A stretch of DNA of 64,000 nucleotides, from the NCBI GenBank assembly GCA_963678465.1, contig OY782858.1:1984001-2048000 (forward strand), written 5' to 3'. The notes under the pieces are model-generated. The model saw only the letters and a program-made list of their open reading frames with translations. It was not told where the DNA came from and did no database searches. The translations under genes and the position numbers were made by a program. Every line of letters starts with the position of its first letter. Position 1 is the first letter of the stretch. This DNA comes from Paludibacter sp963678465 (GTDB taxonomy: Bacteria > Bacteroidota > Bacteroidia > Bacteroidales > Paludibacteraceae). This document shows positions 1-7,650 of the stretch, piece after piece.

Positions 1-65
1 CTGACGGAGTTTTTCGGTAAGTGCTATTTAAAAGTAAATACAAACCTATATAAAACAAAATTCAA

Positions 66-809
66 ATGAAAAAAATGCTGACGTTTCTCTTCATTGTGCT
101 AATGGCTCCCATTTGTAATGCGCAGGAAGAAATCATTTTCAACAAACAGGACATTGATAAAAAGGACATAAAAGTATCCAAAACACTACAGGGACTGGAA
201 TTTGGTATTGATTTTATCCGTGTTTTGCCCAGCTTGGGCAAAGGAGGATATGAGTTCGGATCAATGGAAACCCATCTAAACTATTTTCACGAAAGCCGGA
301 TAGCGAGTACATGGACTTTGAATAAATCGGTGGGGATAGCCAATGCATTTTACCGTACACTCACTAATGAAAATATATTACCTGGTGGATATGGTAGCAG
401 TACTCAGGTTGAGAAATATTTTTATAACCTGACATTACAGTTGAAAGTTGAACCGCGCTGGTATTTCGACCAACGGCAGCGATACCGCGAAAATAAAAGC
501 ACCCGCAACAACACAGGCTGGTTTCTTTCTCTCCCGCTTATGCTTTCTACAAATCTGATTCAACAACCTGTAGCCGGTAGTCCAGCTGGTTGGTTTCCCG
601 AAAAATTCGGATTAGAAATTATGGCGCCTCCCACCATTGGGTATCGTAATTCTTTTGCCGAAAACTTATTTATTGAAGTTAGCGCCGGATATATTCCAGT
701 GCGTTCAAGCTTTTATAATGGTGCTTTTTATATGAGGTCGGCCAAAAAAGTTGGTGCCTTCTCGGCCGACAGTTTTAACTCCGAACTAAAAGTAGCTTAT
801 ACATTTTAA
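66..809 (+). CDS. Small outer-membrane beta-barrel protein, hypothetical
   Basis: A 247-residue protein with a clear Sec signal peptide (MKK, a hydrophobic stretch, then a cut near NAQ-EE around residue 20). The mature part has alternating aromatic and polar residues and ends in Ala-Tyr-Thr-Phe; a terminal Phe is typical of Bacteroidetes outer-membrane barrels. I infer an eight- to ten-strand barrel in the outer membrane. No catalytic motif is visible and I do not recognise a named family. The next gene on the strand, a DUF4249 lipoprotein, is 311 bases away behind a repeat element, so a shared operon is not shown. A frame open from base 1 to a TGA at 67-69 could be the tail of an upstream gene, but it is too short to call. 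Confidence 0.75.
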   Translation: MKKMLTFLFIVLMAPICNAQEEIIFNKQDIDKKDIKVSKTLQGLEFGIDFIRVLPSLGKGGYEFGSMETHLNYFHESRIASTWTLNKSVGIANAFYRTLTNENILPGGYGSSTQVEKYFYNLTLQLKVEPRWYFDQRQRYRENKSTRNNTGWFLSLPLMLSTNLIQQPVAGSPAGWFPEKFGLEIMAPPTIGYRNSFAENLFIEVSAGYIPVRSSFYNGAFYMRSAKKVGAFSADSFNSELKVAYTF

Positions 810-818
810 TGAATTTTC

Positions 819-1090
819 CTAAGCACATGATAAAAAAAACAGAACGCGGATAAGGCGGATAAGGCGGATAATGATAATGACGGATTTAGTCCTGATTTTA
901 TTTACTTCGTAAATGACGGATGATAAGTCAGGATTGAAAATCAGCTGACTTCACTTGTGAAGTCTAAATCTGTTATTAAATCCATTCCCGATAGATATTG
1001 GAATTCAACCGTAAAAATCTGCTTCATCCGCCTTATCCGCGTTCCTATTTCTACTAATTATTATTGAAATACAATTTTCGTCATGTACTA
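819..1090 (+). mobile_element. MITE-like foldback element, copy 1
   Basis: A 272-base non-coding element very similar to the copy at 12758-13047. Its ends are imperfect inverted repeats (AAGCACATGA on the left; the complement of TCATGTACTA on the right). A 19-base perfect inverted repeat, beginning GAACGCGGATAAGG, lies at 842-860 and 1026-1044. Nested inside are a 10-bp stem (886-895 with 928-937), a TTTAC-TTC-GTAAA hairpin, and GACTTCAC-TT-GTGAAGTC at 947-964. It starts 9 bases after the stop of the barrel gene and fills the gap to the next gene. No target duplication is evident here. No open reading frame is supported. Confidence 0.7.
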
Positions 1091-1119
1091 AATAAACGTT
1101 CTACAAATAACATCGACCT

Positions 1120-1935
1120 GTGAAATTAAAATATGTTTTTATAATAGCGATGGCTGTATCGGTTTTCGCTTCGTGTGGAAAAATAACCGAAGAAGAGGGG
1201 GTATTGCAGCTACAATCTCTTCCTGTTGTGTTTTCGGTGATATCGCCTCTCAACCCGGTGCAGGTAAGTTTATCCAAAACCATTGTCCCGAACGGGAGCA
1301 ACGATACTATTTATTATCCGTCGGCAAGGGTATATGTTTGTGGCGACGATAAAGAGTGGACAGAGCTTAGCCGTGAATCATTAGAAGTGGCAGTTTACAA
1401 AGATGTAAACAATAAAATTAAAGTAACTGAAGGCAAGACTTATTTTCTACGTGTCGACATTGCCGGTACTACTGTGTCAGCACAAACCACAGTGCCCATA
1501 CAAAAAGGAAAAATAGTAGCAGCGGAATTTATTGCCGATAGCGAACAATCACCCGACTTTGATCGATATCTTGGAACACTGACTGTAAAGCTTGAGCTAA
1601 ACAAAACCGATCCTTACGTACTCACAGCCTACGCTGATTACATTGGCAGTGATTACAGTACTTTTCTGCAACAAAGCAGCATTACCGATCGTATAAGTAT
1701 TCCGGACAGTGTAAGTGCTTTCAATCTTCATCTGATCACTTTCGACCCCTATCTTGCAAAGTATTGGGCAGCAAAAGCAATAGCATCCCAACAAAGTTTT
1801 TCGGAAGGTGATCTCTCCGTTTTTATTGGTACATTTAATGGACTGTTGCCACCCTACTCCAATATAGTGAATGGGGTAGGATTGTTTGGCAGCTATGCGG
1901 CAGATACAAAAAACGTAAAAGTCGCTCAACCCTAA
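1120..1935 (+). CDS. DUF4249 family lipoprotein (module 1)
   Basis: A 271-residue lipoprotein with GTG as start. The signal peptide ends in a lipobox (VFASC, Cys at about 19), so it should be lipid-anchored. The body has the beta-rich layout of DUF4249, including the C-terminal motif Asn-x-Val-Asn-Gly-x-Gly-x-Phe-x-Ser-Tyr, shared with the second copy at 6737-7597. The family is known almost only from Bacteroidetes, next to TonB-dependent receptors. I infer a surface-exposed partner of the receptor that follows, by analogy with SusD-type proteins; the ligand is unknown. The GTG start is chosen because the next in-frame ATG would leave too short a signal peptide. The gap to the receptor gene is 157 bases and contains a heptamer array. 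Confidence 0.8.
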   Translation: MKLKYVFIIAMAVSVFASCGKITEEEGVLQLQSLPVVFSVISPLNPVQVSLSKTIVPNGSNDTIYYPSARVYVCGDDKEWTELSRESLEVAVYKDVNNKIKVTEGKTYFLRVDIAGTTVSAQTTVPIQKGKIVAAEFIADSEQSPDFDRYLGTLTVKLELNKTDPYVLTAYADYIGSDYSTFLQQSSITDRISIPDSVSAFNLHLITFDPYLAKYWAAKAIASQQSFSEGDLSVFIGTFNGLLPPYSNIVNGVGLFGSYAADTKNVKVAQP

Positions 1936-1998
1936 TGCCAGCACAACAAATAAACCCAATGGACATCGGCAAAACACACAAAGACATGATTAGCATTG

Positions 1999-2075
1999 TC
2001 TTTGATCTTTGATCTTTGATCTTTGCTCTTTATTCTTTGTTCTTTGTTCTTTATTCTTTATTCTTTATTCTTTGC
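1999..2075 (+). repeat. Heptanucleotide array, 11 units of TCTTTRN
   Basis: Eleven contiguous 7-base units (TCTTTGA three times, then TCTTTGC, TCTTTAT and TCTTTGT variants). The array ends 17 bases before the ATG of the TonB receptor at 2093, so it lies in the presumed leader or intercistronic RNA. The same unit recurs at 4627-4682, 4818-4838, 10787-10808 and 10951-10999. Confidence 0.9.
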
Positions 2076-2092
2076 TCTAAAAAAATAACCAG

Positions 2093-4480
2093 ATGAAAAA
2101 TAAACTCATTCTGCTCACGATAACGCTTTTTACTTTTCTGACAGCTTTCCCGCAAACCGATGCAGTTCGCAGCAGGATAAAAGGAAAAATAATAGACGAA
2201 AAGACGAAGAAGGCGCTTGATAACTTCCCCATTAAGGTAAAGGAGTTTAACCGAACTGTGTATACCGACGCAAACGGTGAGTTTTTGTTCAATATGCCTC
2301 CGGGGACTTATGCTTTTGTGTTCGACGATTACCCCTATATTAAGAAAGAGCTAACCCTGGAATTGCTGCGCGATACCGTTGTGGAAATAGCGATAAAACC
2401 TTCGTTTTTTGAACATCATCTGCGTGAAGTGCAGGTATTGGCTTCGCGAAAGCTGAGCGAAAAGTCGGCGGGAATAACTAAAATCAGCAATGCCGATATG
2501 GCAATGTTACCCGCCATGGTAGGCGAAAGAGATGTACTGAAGGCGCTATCGCTGAATGCCGGAGTTACTTCGAGTGGCGAAGGAGCTGCCGATATTCAGG
2601 TGCGGGGAGGAATGCACGGACACAACCTGTTCCTGTTGGACAAAGTACCACTTTACTCTACCCAGCATATGTTCGGTATGGTTTCGGTGTACAATCCGGC
2701 CATTATCCGAAGCGCCGAACTTCACAAAGCGGGATTCCCTGCCGAGTATGGAGGACGAATAGCTTCGGTGCTGGATGTGAGAACAAAAGACCCTGATTTA
2801 TCCCGGATGAGTGGCGAAGCTGAAATAAGTTTACTGGCTACTAAAGCGGCGCTGAATGTACCGATTGTAAAAAATAAATTAGGCATTACGGCTGCCGGAC
2901 GTATTTCAAATTATAGTTTAATCAACCTGATATCGCTTACCGAATTGATGAAGGGAACAAAAATAGGATTGCACTTTGCCGATCTGAACACATCCCTTCT
3001 GTATCAACCCACCGGGCGCGACGAAATAAAACTTTCGTATTTTCGCAATAGCGATGGCTTGAATATAAAACAACAAGAAGGAACCACTATTGACGAAGCA
3101 AGCCAAAGCAACCTGCAACAGAACATTGTGCTGAACTGGAAACGAAAACTAACAGATAAAAGCCTTAATACACTGCAATTGTTCATGGACGAATACAAGT
3201 TTAATTTTGGCAACTCCACAATTTATCAACGGTCGGGGGAAAATGAATTCTACAAGATAAGCAGCAGCATTGCGTCCGCCGGCATCGAAAACAAGATCGA
3301 CATCAAGTGGTCCGATCAACTGTCAGCCAATGGAGGTATTGCCCTGAAAACCTATTCGTTTTCACCATTTCATATCGCCCTTATCGATACGTCTTTTCTT
3401 TTGCCAAAGCCCGCGGTGCGTCAATTCGAAAGCGCCGTGTTTGCTCAGGCCAATTACCTGATAAAGCCCGGACAAACCCTTGATGCAGGATTGCGCTTTT
3501 CAGGTTTCGGGAATTCAGAAGCATCGTTTTTCTCGCTCGAACCCCGTTTTTCATATCACGGTGTGTTTAGCAACGATTTTTCGATAAGTGCATCGGCAAG
3601 CAGAATGACGCAGAACATCCATCGCGTTGCCAATCCGGGAATGGGAATTCCCCTTGAATTATTTCAACCTTCCGACAGTTTTCTTCAGCCCGAAAAATCG
3701 TGGGTGTTTTCGCTGGGAGCAGCCAAGGATTTTACAATGGAAAAAAGGCAAATGTCGGTAAAAGCAGATGTCTGGTACAAGAGAATGTGGAACCTTGTGG
3801 ATTTTAAAGATGGATTCGATGCCGTTACAATACTTACTTCCAGCAACTTTTCTTCCGATAACAATGCCTTGTATCTTACGCAGGGAAATGGCAAAGCTTA
3901 CGGAATTGATATTTCGGGGATTTATACTTACAACAACCTAAAACTTTCGGCCGATTATACGCTTATGCAGGCGCGCAACCGTTTTGATGAACTGAACAAC
4001 GGTCAATGGTTTGCCGCCTCTACCGATATAACACATTCGGTAAGTTTAACTTCGGAAGTAAAGCTCAAAAAGAACTGGATATTTACAGCCACCTGGCAAT
4101 TGCGTTCGGGTAGACCGGTGACATTGCCTACGGCCATTTATGCTGTCTCCGACATTGATCTCGGCTCAGGACTTGTAACATTTTTAAAGAATGATGCCGA
4201 CATTTACAATGAGAATTTTCAATTCGTAGAAACCGCGCGCAACAATGCACGCATGCGCCCTTTCCATAAATTGGACATTGCCCTTAACCATACCTATCTG
4301 TTCAAAAAGAAATATACAGCCCAACTATCTCTGGGCTTGTACAATGTATATAACAGAGCTAACCCCGCTTATTATTTTATAAGCAAGGAAAAAACAAAAG
4401 ATGGACAATACTATCCGGTGCTGAAATCAATTTCGATGTTCCCGATACTGCCATCCTTTTCGTGGAGCGTGAAGTTTTGA
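2093..4480 (+). CDS. TonB-dependent outer-membrane receptor (module 1)
   Basis: A 795-residue receptor. Order: signal peptide (about 1-20), a carboxypeptidase-regulatory-like beta-sandwich (about 27-100; KGKIIDEKTKKALDNFPIKV), a plug domain (about 115-230) with QVRGGMHGHNLFLLDKVPLY and GFPAEYGGRIASVLDVRTKD, then a 22-strand-type barrel ending in SWSVKF with terminal Phe. It should carry out energised uptake across the outer membrane with TonB-ExbBD; the substrate is unknown. It follows a DUF4249 lipoprotein and is paralogous to the receptor at 7651-9993 (both have the GFPAxYGGRIxSVxDxRTKD plug motif). A heptamer array sits just before the start. No SusD is present, so this is not a classic glycan-utilisation pair. 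Confidence 0.92.
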   Translation: MKNKLILLTITLFTFLTAFPQTDAVRSRIKGKIIDEKTKKALDNFPIKVKEFNRTVYTDANGEFLFNMPPGTYAFVFDDYPYIKKELTLELLRDTVVEIAIKPSFFEHHLREVQVLASRKLSEKSAGITKISNADMAMLPAMVGERDVLKALSLNAGVTSSGEGAADIQVRGGMHGHNLFLLDKVPLYSTQHMFGMVSVYNPAIIRSAELHKAGFPAEYGGRIASVLDVRTKDPDLSRMSGEAEISLLATKAALNVPIVKNKLGITAAGRISNYSLINLISLTELMKGTKIGLHFADLNTSLLYQPTGRDEIKLSYFRNSDGLNIKQQEGTTIDEASQSNLQQNIVLNWKRKLTDKSLNTLQLFMDEYKFNFGNSTIYQRSGENEFYKISSSIASAGIENKIDIKWSDQLSANGGIALKTYSFSPFHIALIDTSFLLPKPAVRQFESAVFAQANYLIKPGQTLDAGLRFSGFGNSEASFFSLEPRFSYHGVFSNDFSISASASRMTQNIHRVANPGMGIPLELFQPSDSFLQPEKSWVFSLGAAKDFTMEKRQMSVKADVWYKRMWNLVDFKDGFDAVTILTSSNFSSDNNALYLTQGNGKAYGIDISGIYTYNNLKLSADYTLMQARNRFDELNNGQWFAASTDITHSVSLTSEVKLKKNWIFTATWQLRSGRPVTLPTAIYAVSDIDLGSGLVTFLKNDADIYNENFQFVETARNNARMRPFHKLDIALNHTYLFKKKYTAQLSLGLYNVYNRANPAYYFISKEKTKDGQYYPVLKSISMFPILPSFSWSVKF

Positions 4481-4483
4481 AAG

Positions 4484-4682
4484 TTTCGGGAGGCAAAGGT
4501 GCAGGCAAAGGTTTCTTGTCTAAAGTCTAAAGTCAAAGGTCTAAAGCATTTAGACCGGGGACTGTAGACTATAGACTATAGACAGTTCAACGATTCAACG
4601 ATTCAACAATTCAACGCTTCAAATAGTCTTTGTTCTTTGTTCTTTATTCTTTGTTCTTTGTTCTTTGCTCTTTGCTCTTTGT
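4484..4682 (+). repeat. Composite low-complexity repeat, copy A
   Basis: It begins 3 bases after the receptor stop. Modules in order: a GGGAGGCAAAGG-type segment, GTCTAAAGTCTAAAGTC tracts, ACTGTAGACTATAGAC tracts, 9-base units ATTCAACG in tandem, CGCTTCAAATAG, then eight TCTTTRT heptamers (4627-4682). Copy B follows directly and copy C lies at 10683-10809 with the same module order. It is non-coding. Confidence 0.85.
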
Positions 4683-4687
4683 TCTGA

Positions 4688-4840
4688 GTTCCGGGAGGCA
4701 AAGGCGCAGGCAAAGGGTTCTTGTCTGAAGTCAAAAGTCTAAAGTATGCAAACCGGGGACTGTAGACTATAGACAGTTCAACGATTCAACGATTCAACGA
4801 TTCAACGCTTCAAATAGTCTTTGTTCTTTGCTCTTTGTTG
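4688..4840 (+). repeat. Composite low-complexity repeat, copy B
   Basis: A shorter tandem repeat of copy A with the same module order: GGGAGGCAAAGGCGCAGG, GTCTGAAGTC tracts, GACTGTAGACTATAGAC, three to four ATTCAACG units, CGCTTCAAATAG, then three TCTTTGY heptamers (4818-4838). The unit-number differences from copy A suggest slippage within each module. Confidence 0.85.
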
Positions 4841-5467
4841 CAAAAGAGACCATCCCCTTCAGGAAAGTCCCGCCTTTTTACAGACCTGCATTTTATTGAA
4901 AAACAAGATGAAGGTCTGCTCAATTCTGCCTGTTTTTCGCAGCTTTTTGACGGATAAAAATAGTTTGTCCTACTTTTTTTCTTTTATCAGGCGTTAAACT
5001 ACAGATAATCAGCTATGTTTAAAAGTGCTTTGTCCTACTTTTTTTTACTTAATATTTTGGCAGTTGATTGTTAAGTATATAAATTTACATTTGAGAAAAA
5101 CTATTTTCTGAAAAATAATTAGTTAGACAAATAAGCTGGCAATAATGCTGTAATATGAAAATAATTTGAAGCTATTACTATGGCAGGGCAAAACACCCTG
5201 TAAATAAAATAAAAAAAGCGGAGCCGGTCATTCTATTGTTTCACGCAACTTAACCGACTTCCGCCTATCACTCACTTAAAAAAGAAAGGGACTTTGCAAA
5301 GGTAAAGAATATACCAACATATACACAACTTATGCGGGAAAAAAGAGAAAAAGCATAAACTCTCGTTAGCCTTGAATTTGTTAGGCAAAATAGTATGCAT
5401 TAATTTGGTATTTATAACTTAAAACAGTCTCAAAAATTAAACGAGGCTGTCCACAAATAAATAATAT
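4841..5467. other. Gene-free 627-base stretch with direct repeats and hairpins
   Basis: No supported coding sequence. It contains an inverted repeat (CAGACCTGCAT at 4881-4891 with ATGAAGGTCTG at 4908-4918), a 17-base direct repeat TTTGTCCTACTTTTTTT at 4964-4980 and 5029-5045, a hairpin at 5184-5200 (CAGGG/CCCTG), and an imperfect hairpin at 5218-5264 (GCGGA..CGGT/ACCG..TCCGC). It ends with GAGGCTGTCCACAAA close to the next gene. This may be debris of an old insertion or a promoter region; I cannot decide which. Confidence 0.5.
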
Positions 5468-6622
5468 ATGAAAAAATATTTATTCTTTTTTGCAATTTTT
5501 ACAATTGTATTTACTTCGTGTAATAAAAACGAAGAACTTCTTCCGATAATATCGGAAGAAGCAATTAGTATGCCTGATTACAAAGTGAGGGATGGATTTT
5601 TGGTGTTTGCAAACAGAGAATCTTTTGTAGAAACCATTAAATTTATTGGGAACCTATCTATTTCTGAAAGAGAGCAATGGGAATCTAAAATAGGATTTCA
5701 GTCACAACACAGCATGTTTATGAAACTTATAAACGAAGAGCTAATCAAAGACAGTCTGAACAGAATTAAGTATGCAGGCAAAGACTTGTCAAAAGTAGAT
5801 AAACGTGAATATCATTCAGAATACTACTACGAAATGCTGGCAAAAGGCATAATTAAATTACTTGCTGAAGATACACCAGATGAATATTGGGATTATTCGG
5901 TTTACGACCGCAGTTCTACGCCATTTATCAACGAAAATGGTTTGTTTGCTATTGGCGATACCCTGTATCAAATTACAAACCACAAAATTAAAAGTATGTT
6001 ATTGACTAAAGACACAAATAAACAAGATTTATTAAGGAGTCTTTCAGCAAACAACTCAGGAATTCAAAAAACATCTGCTGAATATTATTATGATCTATTA
6101 AACTGTCCGGGCCAAATATGGGCATCGTGGACTACAAAAGGAAAATGGCCTTCAGTGAAGAGAAGAATCAGAGTAGGCACAGAATTAAGTTTTGTTGAAT
6201 TTTTAATTTCTTATCAGAGAATGGAATTTAAACATAATTTCTATGTACAATGCCAAAAAACAAATCTCTTTAATAATTGGATTTATGAGTTTAGAAACAT
6301 TAAAGTGGATGGAAAGTGGAAAATATATGCTTATAGATATCCACAGTACTACGAAAGTTCGATCACTTATTCAAGTTATGCCAGTGACTTAAAAGGCAGT
6401 GTTAATCCTGAAGACGGTAGCCCTGCTCCTTTTGGAAGTACTTTTCTCATATATCCAAATTCATCAAATCAAAACCCATATCCTCCTGGTGACGATGACA
6501 GTAGCTATGGTATATATTGGCAATATAATTCTTTCCGTTGTCGTCCTCAGTATTCTTATTATCATTGGGAAGTAGTCGACACAGACCAATCAATGACATC
6601 TATGATTAGTTACGATTATTAA
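5468..6622 (+). CDS. Hypothetical lipoprotein, orphan
   Basis: A 384-residue protein with a strong lipoprotein signal peptide (MKKYLFFFAIFTIVFTSC, Cys at 18). The N-terminal half is helical and charged. The C-terminal half (about 205-384) is rich in Tyr, Trp, Ser and Pro with paired Cys, looking like an extracellular beta domain. No catalytic motif is seen and I do not recognise the family with certainty. The sequence is more AT-rich than the neighbouring receptor genes. It sits alone between the two DUF4249/TonB modules, after a long gene-free stretch and before a strong hairpin, so it is probably its own transcription unit. Recent acquisition is possible but not shown. Confidence 0.7.
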   Translation: MKKYLFFFAIFTIVFTSCNKNEELLPIISEEAISMPDYKVRDGFLVFANRESFVETIKFIGNLSISEREQWESKIGFQSQHSMFMKLINEELIKDSLNRIKYAGKDLSKVDKREYHSEYYYEMLAKGIIKLLAEDTPDEYWDYSVYDRSSTPFINENGLFAIGDTLYQITNHKIKSMLLTKDTNKQDLLRSLSANNSGIQKTSAEYYYDLLNCPGQIWASWTTKGKWPSVKRRIRVGTELSFVEFLISYQRMEFKHNFYVQCQKTNLFNNWIYEFRNIKVDGKWKIYAYRYPQYYESSITYSSYASDLKGSVNPEDGSPAPFGSTFLIYPNSSNQNPYPPGDDDSSYGIYWQYNSFRCRPQYSYYHWEVVDTDQSMTSMISYDY

Positions 6623-6632
6623 AAATTTCTTT

Positions 6633-6672
6633 AATTGTCAGTTGCAAAGTATAAACTTTGTAACTGACAATT
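6633..6672 (+). terminator. Long hairpin after orphan lipoprotein
   Basis: AATTGTCAGTTGCAAAGT pairs with ACTTTGTAACTGACAATT over 18 positions (one G-T wobble) with a four-base loop, 10 bases after the stop. There is no U-run, so it could be a weak terminator or an RNA 3'-end stabiliser. Confidence 0.6.
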
Positions 6673-6736
6673 AGTTGAATCAGATAATAAGCCACCATTC
6701 TTCACGTTTTTTATAACATAAAATAATTGACTATTT

Positions 6737-7597
6737 ATGAAAGTAAAATATCTGTTTTGCATTGTGCTTGTATGCTTGATTTCCTGCACCAAAGAGATAG
6801 AGATTGACACAATAGAATTTGAACGAAAAATAGTAGTTAACTCACTTTTTACACCCGGCAAACCTTTTGAGTTCCGCTTTTCATATACAATACAGCCTAA
6901 CCAATTATTGCCGACATTTACCGACAGCATTCATCTTTGGCTTTATGAAAACGATAGTCAAGTATTGGACACATTGTTTTTATCTGATACCTTTGTTAGT
7001 TCGTATTACCCAAGAAATGGTTGCGCTTATAGCTTAAAAGTTTTTGTTCAAGGTTATGATACTATCTTTGCTTACGATACTGTACCTTCCCAAGTACACA
7101 TAAAAGATGGTTCAATACAATTGATTTCAATTGACAAATACCAGACACATACTTGTAGTACTGCGATTAGCTTTTCTGACCCTGCTCATGTAACAAATTA
7201 TTACGAAATGTTTTTTGATGGCGCACAATACGACTATGAAAATAAAATTACCGACCCTGTATTACTTAACGAAGGCGATGTGTCATATTATCCTGAAACA
7301 TATTTCTTTTCTGATAAATTGTTTGATGGACAAAACTATACATTACAGATAAAGCAAAATTTATTTTTTAATACGCCTGCAAAAGTAATCTTGCGTAATA
7401 TCAGTTACGAATATTATATGTACCGCAAATATTGGACGCGCCATTCATACAATCAAGTAGCGGTCGACAAGGGAATTGGAGCTCTTATTTACACAGGCGA
7501 ACCACAGCCAATGTACAACAATATTGTAAATGGTTATGGTGTGTTTGCTTCCTATATCGAAAATGCGCCATTTACTTTGCGGAAAATTGAAAACTAA
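6737..7597 (+). CDS. DUF4249 family lipoprotein (module 2)
   Basis: A 286-residue lipoprotein: signal peptide with lipobox LISC (Cys at about 17), then the typical DUF4249 opening (FERKIVVNSLFTPGKPFEFRFSY) and the C-terminal NIVNGYGVFASY motif that it shares with the copy at 1120-1935. It should be anchored in a membrane by lipid and work with the receptor gene 53 bases downstream, probably in one operon. The function of the family is not established; ligand capture at the surface is an inference from the constant pairing with TonB receptors. The two copies are clearly diverged, so this is not a recent duplication. Confidence 0.85.
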   Translation: MKVKYLFCIVLVCLISCTKEIEIDTIEFERKIVVNSLFTPGKPFEFRFSYTIQPNQLLPTFTDSIHLWLYENDSQVLDTLFLSDTFVSSYYPRNGCAYSLKVFVQGYDTIFAYDTVPSQVHIKDGSIQLISIDKYQTHTCSTAISFSDPAHVTNYYEMFFDGAQYDYENKITDPVLLNEGDVSYYPETYFFSDKLFDGQNYTLQIKQNLFFNTPAKVILRNISYEYYMYRKYWTRHSYNQVAVDKGIGALIYTGEPQPMYNNIVNGYGVFASYIENAPFTLRKIEN

Positions 7598-7650
7598 ACT
7601 TTACCCCCAACCCCTCTCCCAAGAGCGATGGAAGGAAAACTAACGACAAA

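Noticed and set aside
1..69. C-terminal tail of an upstream gene open from base 1
   Set aside because: Twenty-two codons only, and another frame also stops within the first 20 bases; the true upstream frame cannot be chosen.
4585..4825. CRISPR array suggested by regularly repeated ATTCAACG and TCTTTGT units
   Set aside because: Units are 7-9 bases and directly adjacent, without unique spacers, and no cas gene is nearby; these are microsatellites.
5400..5467. Insertion-sequence end suggested by GAGGCTGTCCACAAA
   Set aside because: Only a short string resembles IS ends; no transposase, partner end or duplication was found, so it is left as part of the gene-free stretch.
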